Assembly (NCBI GenBank): GCA_034769895.1
Contig: CM068372.1
Location: 383,117,910-383,181,909, forward strand
Direction: 5' to 3'
DNA: 64,000 nucleotides
From: Magicicada septendecula
Lineage: Eukaryota > Arthropoda > Insecta > Hemiptera > Cicadidae
Each line of letters begins with the position of its first letter. Position 1 is the first letter of the stretch. The notes under the pieces are model-generated. The model had not been told where the DNA came from and made no database searches. It worked only from the letters and a program-made list of their open reading frames with translations. A program made the position numbers and the translations under genes. Positions 23,338 to 36,966 of the stretch are shown here, one piece after another.

Positions 23338-24350
23338 ATGGCAACATCAGGAAGTATTAGTATGGAGGCAATCATTAAAGTGATGGGAAACCTTATGGAA
23401 TAAGACAAAATGTGTGTGCTAGATTAGATAGACAAATAGAAGAATTTAAAACTGATAAGTCACTATTAGGTGAAAAAGTAAAAGAATATAATACAATACT
23501 AAGAGAAGGAGCAAAAGAGAAAATTAGCGACATAAATACGCACATAGCGTCAGTAGAAGGTGAAGAATTCATAGTAGTTGAAAATACGTGTGTAATTACT
23601 AACGATAATTATAAAGTAATTAACATTACGGAAGAGAAGCAAATTAAGGTTAATAAAACGTACCTTATTAATAGTGATATTCCAAGTGTGAAACACACAC
23701 ACAATAGTAAGTCACACAGGATGACACATGTGAAACACATAAGACACTACACTTACGGAGATAAATATCACTGTAGGTATAACAAGAAACGTAGTAATTT
23801 ATCTAGACGAAACACTACGCAAAATTGTGGTAAGTATGATGTTAGATATACGCACGATAATTATAAAGCGAACGATAATTATAACTGTAATTATAATAAC
23901 TATGGTGAGTATTATCATAAACGACGCACAAAAGAATGTTTCACGGTATATGTAAAACGCAGACTAACTACTAAAAAATGCGTTCGTCAAAAGCAGCTAC
24001 GCGGAGAGAAGGAGAGAATTATGAAATGCGACCGTTACGAGAGAAATAGAGGGAGGATAAAGTATTCACCCTATAGACAAGTGGATCACGCGATAAAGGC
24101 AGCAACAATTCAACGCAGCGACGAACAGGTGACTTCTACGATAAAAACAAATGTCGCAGTAATACAATGGAACCCGGATGTTGTTTACACGAGGATGAGA
24201 ACAATGGTAAGCACGGCGACTACGCTACAAAGGAACAATATACGTCCGGTAGACGACGGACAATGCAATTGTTATGACGAGGGGTGTAAGATCGAACTAC
24301 AAACTGAACTCAGAACTCAATACCCGAATGGAATGAATAATTATTTTTAA
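23338..24350 (+). pseudogene. gag-like ORF, U5, longest open version (312 codons)
   Basis: After the shared early stop, the second frame is open for 312 codons (23412-24350), because this copy lacks both the 10-bp and the 2-bp deletions. The coiled-coil-like part is within roughly residues 1-60 and the basic Asn/Tyr/Arg-rich part follows from about residue 95. The tail has two substitutions, Ala to Pro and Val to Met, near 24173 and 24196. It is the best copy for a profile search of the Gag family. Confidence 0.6.
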
Positions 24351-25016
24351 AATAAAATAATATTACTATTAATTATTAATAATAATATAAGAGAGTATAA
24401 TTAAGAATGTTATTTATTAAGGATATGATAGCAAATAAAAAAAGAAATATTAGTGAAAAGAAATAAAGAATATTATTTGAAAGGGTTAATTAAGAAATGT
24501 ATTATTGATGGTAAGGAATGCTATTGTAGAGAAATATTTAAGAAAGTAATGGTAAAAGATGTTATTGTTGTTATTAATATGAAGAAAGGGTTAGGAATGG
24601 AAATAATTGCCATAATTGTTAGAACGACTGATCAAGCGAACACTTAATGAAGATACAAGGACACAGAAGAAAGCGAGAGTGAAAAGTCAAAAGGGCAGAG
24701 ACTACTTAGGATTAAGGGCTTCGAGAAAAATATCGTTGTTTTCCAAGACAGTTCCTCTGTAACCGATCATGCGACACACTACAAAGCTAAAAGAGTATTC
24801 TGTTACGGAAGTGTATTTCAGGAAAGTAGTAGCGATCAGAAAGGTAATGTTAAAGAAATGTAATAAAAGGTAATGAATGTTAATGTATTGTATAAGTAAT
24901 GTATTAGATAAAGTAATGCCATGTTAAGAAAAGAGTTAAGGAAGATTAGAAGCGAAGGTAAGAATGTATGAGTAAGATAATGTAAAATTAAGGACCGAAT
25001 TTACACACATATGTAG

Positions 25017-25853
25017 GAAGAAAGAGTAAAAGGAGAGCTAATTGCAGTGGATTTTCTGGGACCACTACCGCGATCAAGTCGAGGTGTGAAGCACATATTG
25101 GTATGTATCGATGTGTTTTCCAAGGCAGTCCGACTGTACCCAATTATGCGACCCACAACCAAAGTTGTTCTAAAGATACTACTGCAGAAATATATTCCGT
25201 TATATGGAAAAATGAAGAAGATACTCAGTGATCAAGGTGTACAATTACAAAGTGAAAAATGGGAGAGGACATTAAGGGAAAATGGAATACAACCTGTACT
25301 CACATCCATAAGACATCCTCAAGGAAACCTTGCTGAGAGAGTTAATAAAGAATTAGGTAAATATTTACGAATATATTGCCATGATCAACACAATAAATGG
25401 GCAGAATATTTACCATTTCTTGAAAAAGCCATTAACGAAACTTATAGTGAAGCAACAGGATACACTCCCATGGAATTAGAAGAAGATAAGAAGCCAAACA
25501 GATTCTGGACTAAGTATATGAACAAACCTAATAACCAAAATGTACCTGTACCAATAAGTGTGAAAATTGAATACGCAAAGCAACGGATAATAGAAAGAGG
25601 TAACAAGAGAGTAGAGAGATTTAATCTAACTCACAAGCTACAACAATTCAACGTGGGAGAAAGTATACTACTCAAAGCAAATTCAGTGGGAAAACGGAGT
25701 GATAATACGGCAAAGAAATTCTTCAGACTTTATAATGGACCGTATACGTTAAGACAGCGAGTAGGACAATACACTTTCATCGTATATGATGAGATACAGA
25801 AGAAATAAATTGGTAAATTCCACGCAACGTCATTTAGGAAGTTCTACACATGA
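25017..25853 (+). pseudogene. Ty3/gypsy integrase fragment, U5
   Basis: Short lead-in. Phe67 to Leu lies five residues after the second catalytic Asp (DQGVQL), at a position usually Phe in this family. Arg238 present. Confidence 0.88.
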
Positions 25854-25946
25854 AAACGACGAGGTCAATGAAACCAGTCAGATCAGCTGTTTGTTAAAGC
25901 CACCCTACTACAAGGTCACGAGCAGTGAGCGTGTGAAGAGGGGAGG

Positions 25947-28420
25947 TAAGACATTTGTATACACTCCAATTAAGGGTGAAATGACGAATATTATTCTTTA
26001 TTATTTGTTACTTTTTTTCAAGTGTAATAATAATAATAATAATAAATTATAATAAATTTATTAAATTTTTTTTGTTATCAAGCAGAGGAATAATGCGACA
26101 GTACAAATAAGTGATGTACTGAGCATTGAATATAAAATTTTAAATTTACCTAATAAACTGTAAATAATTAATAATATATTAGAAATAAGCATGTCAGGGA
26201 TTGCAAGCTTGGCTCAGACAAAAATATGAACAGGTGTTTCGACCTGAATCGACGTGCACACACACACAAATGTAACTGAAAGTGTGTACACCAGTATTTT
26301 GCTAGTGTGTGTGAACGCAGGTCTATGCAGGCGAGTTTGCCACCCCAAGATGAATAATTGCACAATTACTGTTTTTCTGTAATTATTCATAAACTATAAT
26401 TAAGAATTAAAATCCAAAATCACAATAAAATGTAATAAAATTTACTAAATACTGTGTACGAAAACCACGCGAAAGTGCCACACCGTACGAGTCTAATAGT
26501 GAAATAACTGTGTACATCGAAAGGGTTAAGTTGCAATGTCCAAAATTACAGTGAACATGTGTTGTAAAAATAGGTATAAGATAAGTATAAGAGTATACTT
26601 ACAGGACTCTGCAATTCGCAGAAAAATAAGAAATAGCGAATTTGACAAAGAGTGGGGAACTGAATCCAGAGACAGTTTCTGACATGTCGATTTCGTACCA
26701 CTGCAGGTGTCGACCAAGACATGGGTATAAATAGGACACACAAGCTACAGTGGTTTTCTTTCTTAAATCATCCACGGTGCAGCGGGAGCTTATGCCCGTC
26801 CGCACGGCGTATTTATTTTTTTTTTTTGTAAATAGTTTAAATTTTCCAGTTACATACAACTATGTAACTAAGTTGTAAAGACAATCATTTTTAAATAATA
26901 ACAGCAGTACATAAAAAGAATTACATAAGAAGATCCATTGACGTCAGAAACAGCACGAGGAGAGTTCCAGAGAGAGATACGACGCTGGACAAGAGGAGAG
27001 TTCCAGAGAGTGATACGACGCTGGACAAGAGGAGAAGAGACACAGCCGACGCTGGAGTGCGAGACGAGGACAACTACAGATGGATCAAAATGATCGAGTA
27101 TGATTGACGACAATAAGGTGATAAACAACTTATTTATATCTTAATCATACAATGAACGCAAAGACAATTAAAGACATTTCTATTTTATTTAAAAATAAGA
27201 GCCAATGTTTCTTGTAAAGTAGAATTAAAATCATAGATGTTTTAGAAATACGATTAACGTAACAAGAGCTCAAATTAATATGAAATAAAATGAATACAAA
27301 GCATTTAAATGAAAACAATTAGTATTTGAGATAAAACAGTACTGAGAAACAAAAGATAAATTCAATAACTATTAATATTTTGAGTACATTACAATATATA
27401 AAAAGAGATTTAAATATTGATTTTTTGAAACACATTAATTGACTGAGTAGTCTGAAAATGAGATTTTTCTTTAATACCGTAATTAGTAGAATAGAATATT
27501 TAGTCAGTAAGGATGTATACAGCATAAGCCTTACGGCATAATAACAATTAATAACGAATGTTTTAAATCGAAGTCAGTGCCATGTGCACAATTTTTAATA
27601 ATATCAAATAAATTTGAAATACCGTTACAAGTCACATAGAGTTCTTATTGCAGATACACCTGAAACCCAATTTAAATGTTATATTGTTGCATAATTTGTC
27701 AATCTTGAACGCGAGACCAGTCACGCTAAATTTGTGTATATGTATATGTATTTATGTATATGTATTGTTGCATATTTGGCTCCCAAAGAACGTGGGGCTA
27801 TACAAATTAAAGTACATATAAAAATTCACACACATAAATACGTTGCATATATTTGGCGCTCCAAGATCGTGGGGCTCCGCAAACACAAATAGAAGTGTAT
27901 TTGTATTTGAAAGTAATTTTAACAAAATAAAAATCAAAAACAACATCAAATCAAATTACGCCCGACACCTGACTTCACACAATCATAATTACACAGATTT
28001 TAATTCCAATTTAATACCGTTACATGTGTGTAATAAGGGCCGTTTCATGAATGCCTTGGAGGAATTTGAAATTTACAGTGCATATGCAAACCCAATGAGT
28101 CGCGATATCGTGCTAAATGACCACCTGAACTTTGTATCCAACCGATTGTACGATACTGCCTTCAGTCTGCTTGCTGGGGCTACGATAAGGTAGCAACCGC
28201 TCAGTAGCAGAATGATCTTGAACGGGTGCGCACCCAAATCCGCGTACGGTTCATATGCATATTTTGACGTTTTAACTTTTTAACGATCTCGTATGAGTGA
28301 CTGTTTTAATTTTTATATCTGATGATGGAGTATATGCTCCGAAACGCGTCATAGACGAAGCATAGGAAATCACACGGCGGATAATTAAGGTAATTAATTT
28401 ATTAAAATAAAAATGTTACA
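25947..28420 (+). repeat. LTR 6, carrying a Penelope-like insertion
   Basis: Filled Penelope site. The insertion shares two substitutions with the copy in LTR 7 that are absent from LTRs 3 and 5. Confidence 0.6.
27924..28414 (+). mobile_element. Penelope-like insertion in LTR 6
   Basis: Element 27935-28403. It differs from the LTR 3 and LTR 5 copies by GAACTTG to GATCTTG (about 28215) and AAACGG to ACACGG (about 28373). Endonuclease tail to 28193; hammerhead-like motif 28316-28353. Confidence 0.75.
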
Positions 28421-28842
28421 TATATTTGTCGCCCTGGACGTGGGGCACGACATGCCTAAATTTATGTAAAAAAAATTTTTTGTTACATAAATTGTAGCCC
28501 ATGAACGTATGGCCCGATCCCCATCATTTAACTATTAAAATTTTTTATGTAGCTTAATGGTTGCTCTAAAATATAAGAGTGTGTTAAATAAAAAAAAAAT
28601 GTATTATATGTAATAATTATTTATATTAAACAGTAATTGAATGTAATGTTAATTGATGTGTAATCACACAGCTGGCGCCCACAAATAATATTGTTTGTCT
28701 ATGTAACAGGTGTAACTGTAATGAGTATTAATAATAACTATTCATAAAAATAAAGAAATAAATCAATAAGTAGGGAACGGTTATCAATAATAATTGTTAA
28801 AGAATTACTACTAAATAAATATTTTAATAATAATACTTCGAC

Positions 28843-29853
28843 ATGGCAACATCAGGAAGTATTAGTATGGAGGCAATCATTAAAGTGATGGGAAACCTTA
28901 TGGAATAAGACAAAATGTATGTGCTAGATTAGATAGACAAATAGAAGAATTTAAAACTGATAAGTCACTATTAGGTGAAAAAGTAAAAGAATATAATACA
29001 ATACTAAGAGAAGGAGCAAAAGAGAAAATTAGCGACATAAATACGCACATAGCGTCAGTAGAAGGTGAAGAATTCATAGTAGTTGAAAATACGTGTGTAA
29101 TTACTAACGATAATTATAAAGTAATTAACATTACGGAAGAGAAGCAAATTAAGGTTAATAAAACGTACCTTATTAATAGTGATATTCCAAGTGTGAAACA
29201 CACACAATAGTAAGTCACACAGGATGACACATGTGAAACACATAAGACACTACACTTACGGAGATAAATATCACTGTAGGTATAACAAGAAACGTAGTAA
29301 TTTATCTAGACGAAACACTACGCAAAATTGTGGTAAGTATGATGTTAGATATATGCACGATAATTATAAAGCGAACGATAATTATAACTGTAATTATAAT
29401 AACTATGGTGAGTATTATCATAAACGACGCACAAAAGAATGTTTCACGGTATATGTAAAACGCAGACTAACTACTAAAAAATGCGTTCGTCAAAAGCAGC
29501 TACGCGGAGAGAAGGAGAGAATTATGAAATGCGACCGTTACGAGAGAAATAGAGGGAGGATAAAGTATTCACCCTATAGACAAGTGGATCACGCGATAAA
29601 GGCAGCAACAATTCAACGCAGCGACGAACAGGTGACTTCTACGATAAAAACAAATGTCGCAGTAATACAATGGAACCCGGATGTTGTTTACACGAGGGTG
29701 AGAACAATGGTAAGCACGGCGACTACGCTACAAAGGAACAATATACGTCCGGTAGACGACGGACAATGCAATTGTTATGACGAGGGGTGTAAGATCGAAC
29801 TACAAACTGAACTCAGAACTCAATACCCGAATGGAATGAATAATTATTTTTAA
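28843..29853 (+). pseudogene. Broken gag-like ORF, U6
   Basis: A 2-bp loss in the CACACACA run (about 29200) breaks the frame. It reopens from 29224 for 209 codons. This lesion is shared only with U7. Confidence 0.55.
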
Positions 29854-30519
29854 AATAAAATAATATTACTATTAATTATTAATAATAATATAAGAGAGTA
29901 TAATTAAGAATGTTATTTATTAAGGATATGATAGCAAATAAAAAAAGAAATATTAGTGAAAAGAAATAAAGAATATTATTTGAAAGGGTTAATTAAGGAA
30001 TGTATTATTGATGGTAAGGAATGCTATTGTAGAGAAATATTTAAGAAAGTAATGGTAAAAGATGTTATTGTTGTTATTAATATGAAGAAAGGGTTAGGAA
30101 TGGAAATAATTGCCATAATTGTTAGAACGACTGATCAAGCGAACACTTAATGAAGATACAAGGACACAGAAGAAAGCGAGAGTGAAAAGTCAAAAGGGCA
30201 GAGACTACTTAGGATTAAGGGCTTCGAGAAAAATATCGTTGTTTTCCAAGACAGTTCCTCTGTAACCGATCATGCGACACACTACAAAGCTAAAAGAGTA
30301 TTCTGTTACGGAAGTGTATTTCAGGAAAGTAGTAGCGATCAGAAAGGTAATGTTAAAGAAATGTAATAAAAGGTAATGAATGTTAATGTATTGTATAAGT
30401 AATGTATTAGATAAAGTAATGCCATGTTAAGAAAAGAGTTAAGGAAGATTAGAAGCGAAGGTAAGAATGTATGAGTAAGATAATGTAAAATTAAGGACCG
30501 AATTTACACACATATGTAG

Positions 30520-31356
30520 GAAGAAAGAGTAAAAGGAGAGCTAATTGCAGTGGATTTTCTGGGACCACTACCGCGATCAAGTCGAGGTGTGAAGCACATA
30601 TTGGTATGTATCGATGTGTTTTCCAAGGCAGTCCGACTGTACCCAATTATGCGACCCACAACCAAAGTTGTTCTAAAGATACTACTGCAGAAATATATTC
30701 CGTTATATGGAAAAATGAAGAAGATACTCAGTGATCAAGGTGTACAATTCCAAAGTGAAAAATGGGAGAGGACATTAAGGGAAAATGGAATACAACCTGT
30801 ACTCACATCCATAAGACATCCTCAAGGAAACCTTGCTGAGAGAGTTAATAAAGAATTAGGTAAATATTTACGAATATATTGCCATGATCAACACAATAAA
30901 TGGGCAGAATATTTACCATTTCTTGAAAAAGCCATTAACGAAACTTATAGTGAAGCAACAGGATACACTCCCATGGAATTAGAAGAAGATAAGAAGCCAA
31001 ACAGATTCTGGACTAAGTATATGAACAAACCTAATAACCAAAATGTACCTGTACCAATAAGTGTGAAAATTGAATACGCAAAGCAACGGATAATAGAAAG
31101 AGGTAACAAGAGAGTAGAGAGATTTAATCTAACTCACAAGCTACAACAATTCAACGTGGGAGAAAGTATACTACTCAAAGCAAATTCAGTGGGAAAACGG
31201 AGTGATAATACGGCAAAGAAATTCTTCAGACTTTATAATGGACCGTATACGTTAAGACAGCGAGTAGGACAATACACTTTCATCGTATATGATGAGATAC
31301 AGAAGAAATAAATTGGTAAATTCCACGCAACGTCATTTAGGAAGTTCTACACATGA
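30520..31356 (+). pseudogene. Ty3/gypsy integrase fragment, U6
   Basis: Short lead-in; protein otherwise as U4. It is the last unit with the 14-bp deletion. Confidence 0.88.
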
Positions 31357-31449
31357 AAACGACGAGGTCAATGAAACCAGTCAGATCAGCTGTTTGTTAA
31401 AGCCACCCTACTACAAGGTCACGAGCAGTGAGCGTGTGAAGAGGGGAGG

Positions 31450-33923
31450 TAAGACATTTGTATACACTCCAATTAAGGGTGAAATGACGAATATTATTCT
31501 TTATTATTTGTTACTTTTTTTCAAGTGTAATAATAATAATAATAATAAATTATAATAAATTTATTAAATTTTTTTTGTTATCAAGCAGAGGAATAATGCG
31601 ACAGTACAAATAAGTGATGTACTGAGCATTGAATATAAAATTTTAAATTTACCTAATAAACTGTAAATAATTAATAATATATTAGAAATAAGCATGTCAG
31701 GGATTGCAAGCTTGGCTCAGACAAAAATATGAACAGGTGTTTCGACCTGAATCGACGTGCACACACACACAAATGTAACTGAAAGTGTGTACACCAGTAT
31801 TTTGCTAGTGTGTGTGAACGCAGGTCTATGCAGGCGAGTTTGCCACCCCAAGATGAATAATTGCACAATTACTGTTTTTCTGTAATTATTCATAAACTAT
31901 AATTAAGAATTAAAATCCAAAATCACAATAAAATGTAATAAAATTTACTAAATACTGTGTACGAAAACCACGCGAAAGTGCCACACCGTACGAGTCTAAT
32001 AGTGAAATAACTGTGTACATCGAAAGGGTTAAGTTGCAATGTCCAAAATTACAGTGAACATGTGTTGTAAAAATAGGTATAAGATAAGTATAAGAGTATA
32101 CTTACAGGACTCTGCAATTCGCAGAAAAATAAGAAATAGCGAATTTGACAAAGAGTGGGGAACTGAATCCAGAGACAGTTTCTGACATGTCGATTTCGTA
32201 CCACTGCAGGTGTCGACCAAGACATGGGTATAAATAGGACACACAAGCTACAGTGGTTTTCTTTCTTAAATCATCCACGGTGCAGCGGGAGCTTATGCCC
32301 GTCCGCACGGCGTATTTATTTTTTTTTTTTGTAAATAGTTTAAATTTTCCAGTTACATACAACTATGTAACTAAGTTGTAAAGACAATCATTTTTAAATA
32401 ATAACAGCAGTACATAAAAAGAATTACATAAGAAGATCCATTGACGTCAGAAACAGCACGAGGAGAGTTCCAGAGAGAGATACGACGCTGGACAAGAGGA
32501 GAGTTCCAGAGAGTGATACGACGCTGGACAAGAGGAGAAGAGACACAGCCGACGCTGGAGTGCGAGACGAGGACAACTACAGATGGATCAAAATGATCGA
32601 GTATGATTGACGACAATAAGGTGATAAACAACTTATTTATATCTTAATCATACAATGAACGCAAAGACAATTAAAGACATTTCTATTTTATTTAAAAATA
32701 AGAGCCAATGTTTCTTGTAAAGTAGAATTAAAATCATAGATGTTTTAGAAATACGATTAACGTAACAAGAGCTCAAATTAATATGAAATAAAATGAATAC
32801 AAAGCATTTAAATGAAAACAATTAGTATTTGAGATAAAACAGTACTGAGAAACAAAAGATAAATTCAATAACTATTAATATTTTGAGTACATTACAATAT
32901 ATAAAAAGAGATTTAAATATTGATTTTTTGAAACACATTAATTGACTGAGTAGTCTGAAAATGAGATTTTTCTTTAATACCGTAATTAGTAGAATAGAAT
33001 ATTTAGTCAGTAAGGATGTATACAGCATAAGCCTTACGGCATAATAACAATTAATAACGAATGTTTTAAATCGAAGTCAGTGCCATGTGCACAATTTTTA
33101 ATAATATCAAATAAATTTGAAATACCGTTACAAGTCACATAGAGTTCTTATTGCAGATACACCTGAAACCCAATTTAAATGTTATATTGTTGCATAATTT
33201 GTCAATCTTGAACGCGAGACCAGTCACGCTAAATTTGTGTATATGTATATGTATTTATGTATATGTATTGTTGCATATTTGGCTCCCAAAGAACGTGGGG
33301 CTATACAAATTAAAGTACATATAAAAATTCACACACATAAATACGTTGCATATATTTGGCGCTCCAAGATCGTGGGGCTCCGCAAACACAAATAGAAGTG
33401 TATTTGTATTTGAAAGTAATTTTAACAAAATAAAAATCAAAAACAACATCAAATCAAATTACGCCCGACACCTGACTTCACACAATCATAATTACACAGA
33501 TTTTAATTCCAATTTAATACCGTTACATGTGTGTAATAAGGGCCGTTTCATGAATGCCTTGGAGGAATTTGAAATTTACAGTGCATATGCAAACCCAATG
33601 AGTCGCGATATCGTGCTAAATGACCACCTGAACTTTGTATCCAACCGATTGTACGATACTGCCTTCAGTCTGCTTGCTGGGGCTACGATAAGGTAGCAAC
33701 CGCTCAGTAGCAGAATGATCTTGAACGGGTGCGCACCCAAATCCGCGTACGGTTCATATGCATATTTTGACGTTTTAACTTTTTAACGATCTCGTATGAG
33801 TGACTGTTTTAATTTTTATATCTGATGATGGAGTATATGCTCCGAAACGCGTCATAGACGAAGCATAGGAAATCACACGGCGGATAATTAAGGTAATTAA
33901 TTTATTAAAATAAAAATGTTACA
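31450..33923 (+). repeat. LTR 7, carrying a Penelope-like insertion
   Basis: Filled Penelope site, nearly identical to LTR 6. It is the last filled LTR: all copies to the right have the empty site. Confidence 0.6.
33427..33917 (+). mobile_element. Penelope-like insertion in LTR 7
   Basis: Element 33438-33906, with the same two substitutions as LTR 6. Endonuclease tail to 33696; hammerhead-like motif 33819-33856. Confidence 0.75.
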
Positions 33924-34345
33924 TATATTTGTCGCCCTGGACGTGGGGCACGACATGCCTAAATTTATGTAAAAAAAATTTTTTGTTACATAAATTGTAG
34001 CCCATGAACGTATGGCCCGATCCCCATCATTTAACTATTAAAATTTTTTATGTAGCTTAATGGTTGCTCTAAAATATAAGAGTGTGTTAAATAAATAAAA
34101 AATGTATTATATGTAATAATTATTTATATTAAACAGTAATTGAATGTAATGTTAATTGATGTGTAATCACACAGCTGGCGCCCACAAATAATATTGTTTG
34201 TCTATGTAACAGGTGTAACTGTAATGAGTATTAATAATAACTATTCATAAAAATAAAGAAATAAATCAATAAGTAGGGAACGGTTATCAATAATAATTGT
34301 TAAAGAATTACTACTAAATAAATATTTTAATAATAATACTTCGAC

Positions 34346-35356
34346 ATGGCAACATCAGGAAGTATTAGTATGGAGGCAATCATTAAAGTGATGGGAAACC
34401 TTATGGAATAAGACAAAATGTATGTGCTAGATTAGATAGACAAATAGAAGAATTTAAAACTGATAAGTCACTATTAGGTGAAAAAGTAAAAGAATATAAT
34501 ACAATACTAAGAGAAGGAGCAAAAGAGAAAATTAGCGACATAAATACGCACATAGCGTCAGTAGAAGGTGAAGAATTCATAGTAGTTGAAAATACGTGTG
34601 TAATTACTAACGATAATTATAAAGTAATTAACATTACGGAAGAGAAGCAAATTAAGGTTAATAAAACGTACCTTATTAATAGTGATATTCCAAGTGTGAA
34701 ACACACACAATAGTAAGTCACACAGGATGACACATGTGAAACACATAAGACACTACACTTACGGAGATAAATATCACTGTAGGTATAACAAGAAACGTAG
34801 TAATTTATCTAGACGAAACACTACGCAAAATTGTGGTAAGTATGATGTTAGATATATGCACGATAATTATAAAGCGAACGATAATTATAACTGTAATTAT
34901 AATAACTATGGTGAGTATTATCATAAACGACGCACAAAAGAATGTTTCACGGTATATGTAAAACGCAGACTAACTACTAAAAAATGCGTTCGTCAAAAGC
35001 AGCTACGCGGAGAGAAGGAGAGAATTATGAAATGCGACCGTTACGAGAGAAATAGAGGGAGGATAAAGTATTCACCCTATAGACAAGTGGATCACGCGAT
35101 AAAGGCAGCAACAATTCAACGCAGCGACGAACAGGTGACTTCTACGATAAAAACAAATGTCGCAGTAATACAATGGAACCCGGATGTTGTTTACACGAGG
35201 GTGAGAACAATGGTAAGCACGGCGACTACGCTACAAAGGAACAATATACGTCCGGTAGACGACGGACAATGCAATTGTTATGACGAGGGGTGTAAGATCG
35301 AACTACAAACTGAACTCAGAACTCAATACCCGAATGGAATGAATAATTATTTTTAA
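34346..35356 (+). pseudogene. Broken gag-like ORF, U7
   Basis: It has the same 2-bp CA loss as U6, near 34704, and the tail is open from 34727. It also shares the Ala to Pro change with U5 and U6. Confidence 0.55.
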
Positions 35357-35997
35357 AATAAAATAATATTACTATTAATTATTAATAATAATATAAGAGA
35401 GTATAATTAAGAATGTTATTTATTAAGGATATGATAGCAAATAAAAAAAGAAATATTAGTGAAAAGAAATAAAGAATATTATTTGAAAGGGTTAATTAAG
35501 GAATGTATTATTGATGGTAAGGAATGCTATTGTAGAGAAATATTTAAGAAAGTAATGGTAAAAGATGTTATTGTTGTTATTAATATGAAGAAAGGGTTAG
35601 GAATGGAAATAATTGCCATAATTGTTAGAACGACTGATCAAGCGAACACTTAATGAAGATACAAGGACACAGAAGAAAGCGAGAGTGAAAAGTCAAAAGG
35701 GCAGAGACTACTTAGGATTAAGGGCTTCGAGAAAAATATCGTTGTTTTCCAAGACAGTTCCTCTGTAACCGATCATGCGACACACTACAAAGCTAAAAGA
35801 GTATTCTGTTACGGAAGTGTATTTCAGGAAAGTAGTAGCGATCAGAAAGGTAATGTTAAAGAAATGTAATAAAAGGTAATGAATGTTAATGTATTGTATA
35901 AGTAATGTATTAGATAAAGTAATGCCATGTTAAGAAAAGAGTTAAGGAAGATTAGAAGCGAAGGTAAGAATGTATGAGTAAGATAATGTAAAATTAA

Positions 35998-36873
35998 GGA
36001 CCGAATTTACACACATATGTAGGAAGAAAGAGTATACAGAAGGAGAACAAAGGAGAGCTAATTGCAGTGGATTTTCTGGGACCACTACCGCGATCAAGTC
36101 GAGGTGTGAAGCACATATTGGTATGTATCGATGTGTTTTCCAAGGCAGTCCGACTGTACCCAATTATGCGACCCACAACCAAAGTTGTTCTAAAGATACT
36201 ACTGCAGAAATATATTCCGTTATATGGAAAAATGAAGAAGATACTCAGTGATCAAGGTGTACAATTCCAAAGTGAAAAATGGGAGAGGACATTAAGGGAA
36301 AATGGAATACAACCTGTACTCACATCCATAAGACATCCTCAAGGAAACCTTGCTGAGAGAGTTAATAAAGAATTAGGTAAATATTTACGAATATATTGCC
36401 ATGATCAACACAATAAATGGGCAGAATATTTACCATTTCTTGAAAAAGCCATTAACGAAACTTATAGTGAAGCAACAGGATACACTCCCATGGAATTAGA
36501 AGAAGATAAGAAGCCAAACAGATTCTGGACTAAGTATATGAACAAACCTAATAACCAAAATGTACCTGTACCAATAAGTGTGAAAATTGAATACGCAAAG
36601 CAATGGATAATAGAAAGAGGTAACAAGAGAGTAGAGAGATTTAATCTAACTCACAAGCTACAACAATTCAACGTGGGAGAAAGTATACTACTCAAAGCAA
36701 ATTCAGTGGGAAAACGGAGTGATAATACGGCAAAGAAATTCTTCAGACTTTATAATGGACCGTATACGTTAAGACAGCGAGTAGGACAATACACTTTCAT
36801 CGTATATGATGAGATACAGAAGAAATAAATTGGTAAATTCCACGCAACGTCATTTAGGAAGTTCTACACATGA
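35998..36873 (+). pseudogene. Ty3/gypsy integrase fragment, U7
   Basis: Long lead-in. Arg180 to Trp in the basic linker after the core (CGG to TGG, 36603), shared only with U8. Confidence 0.88.
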
Positions 36874-36966
36874 AAACGACGAGGTCAATGAAACTAGTCA
36901 GATCAGCTGTTTGTTAAAGCCACCCTACTACAAGGTCACGAGCAGTGAGCGTGTGAAGAGGGGAGG

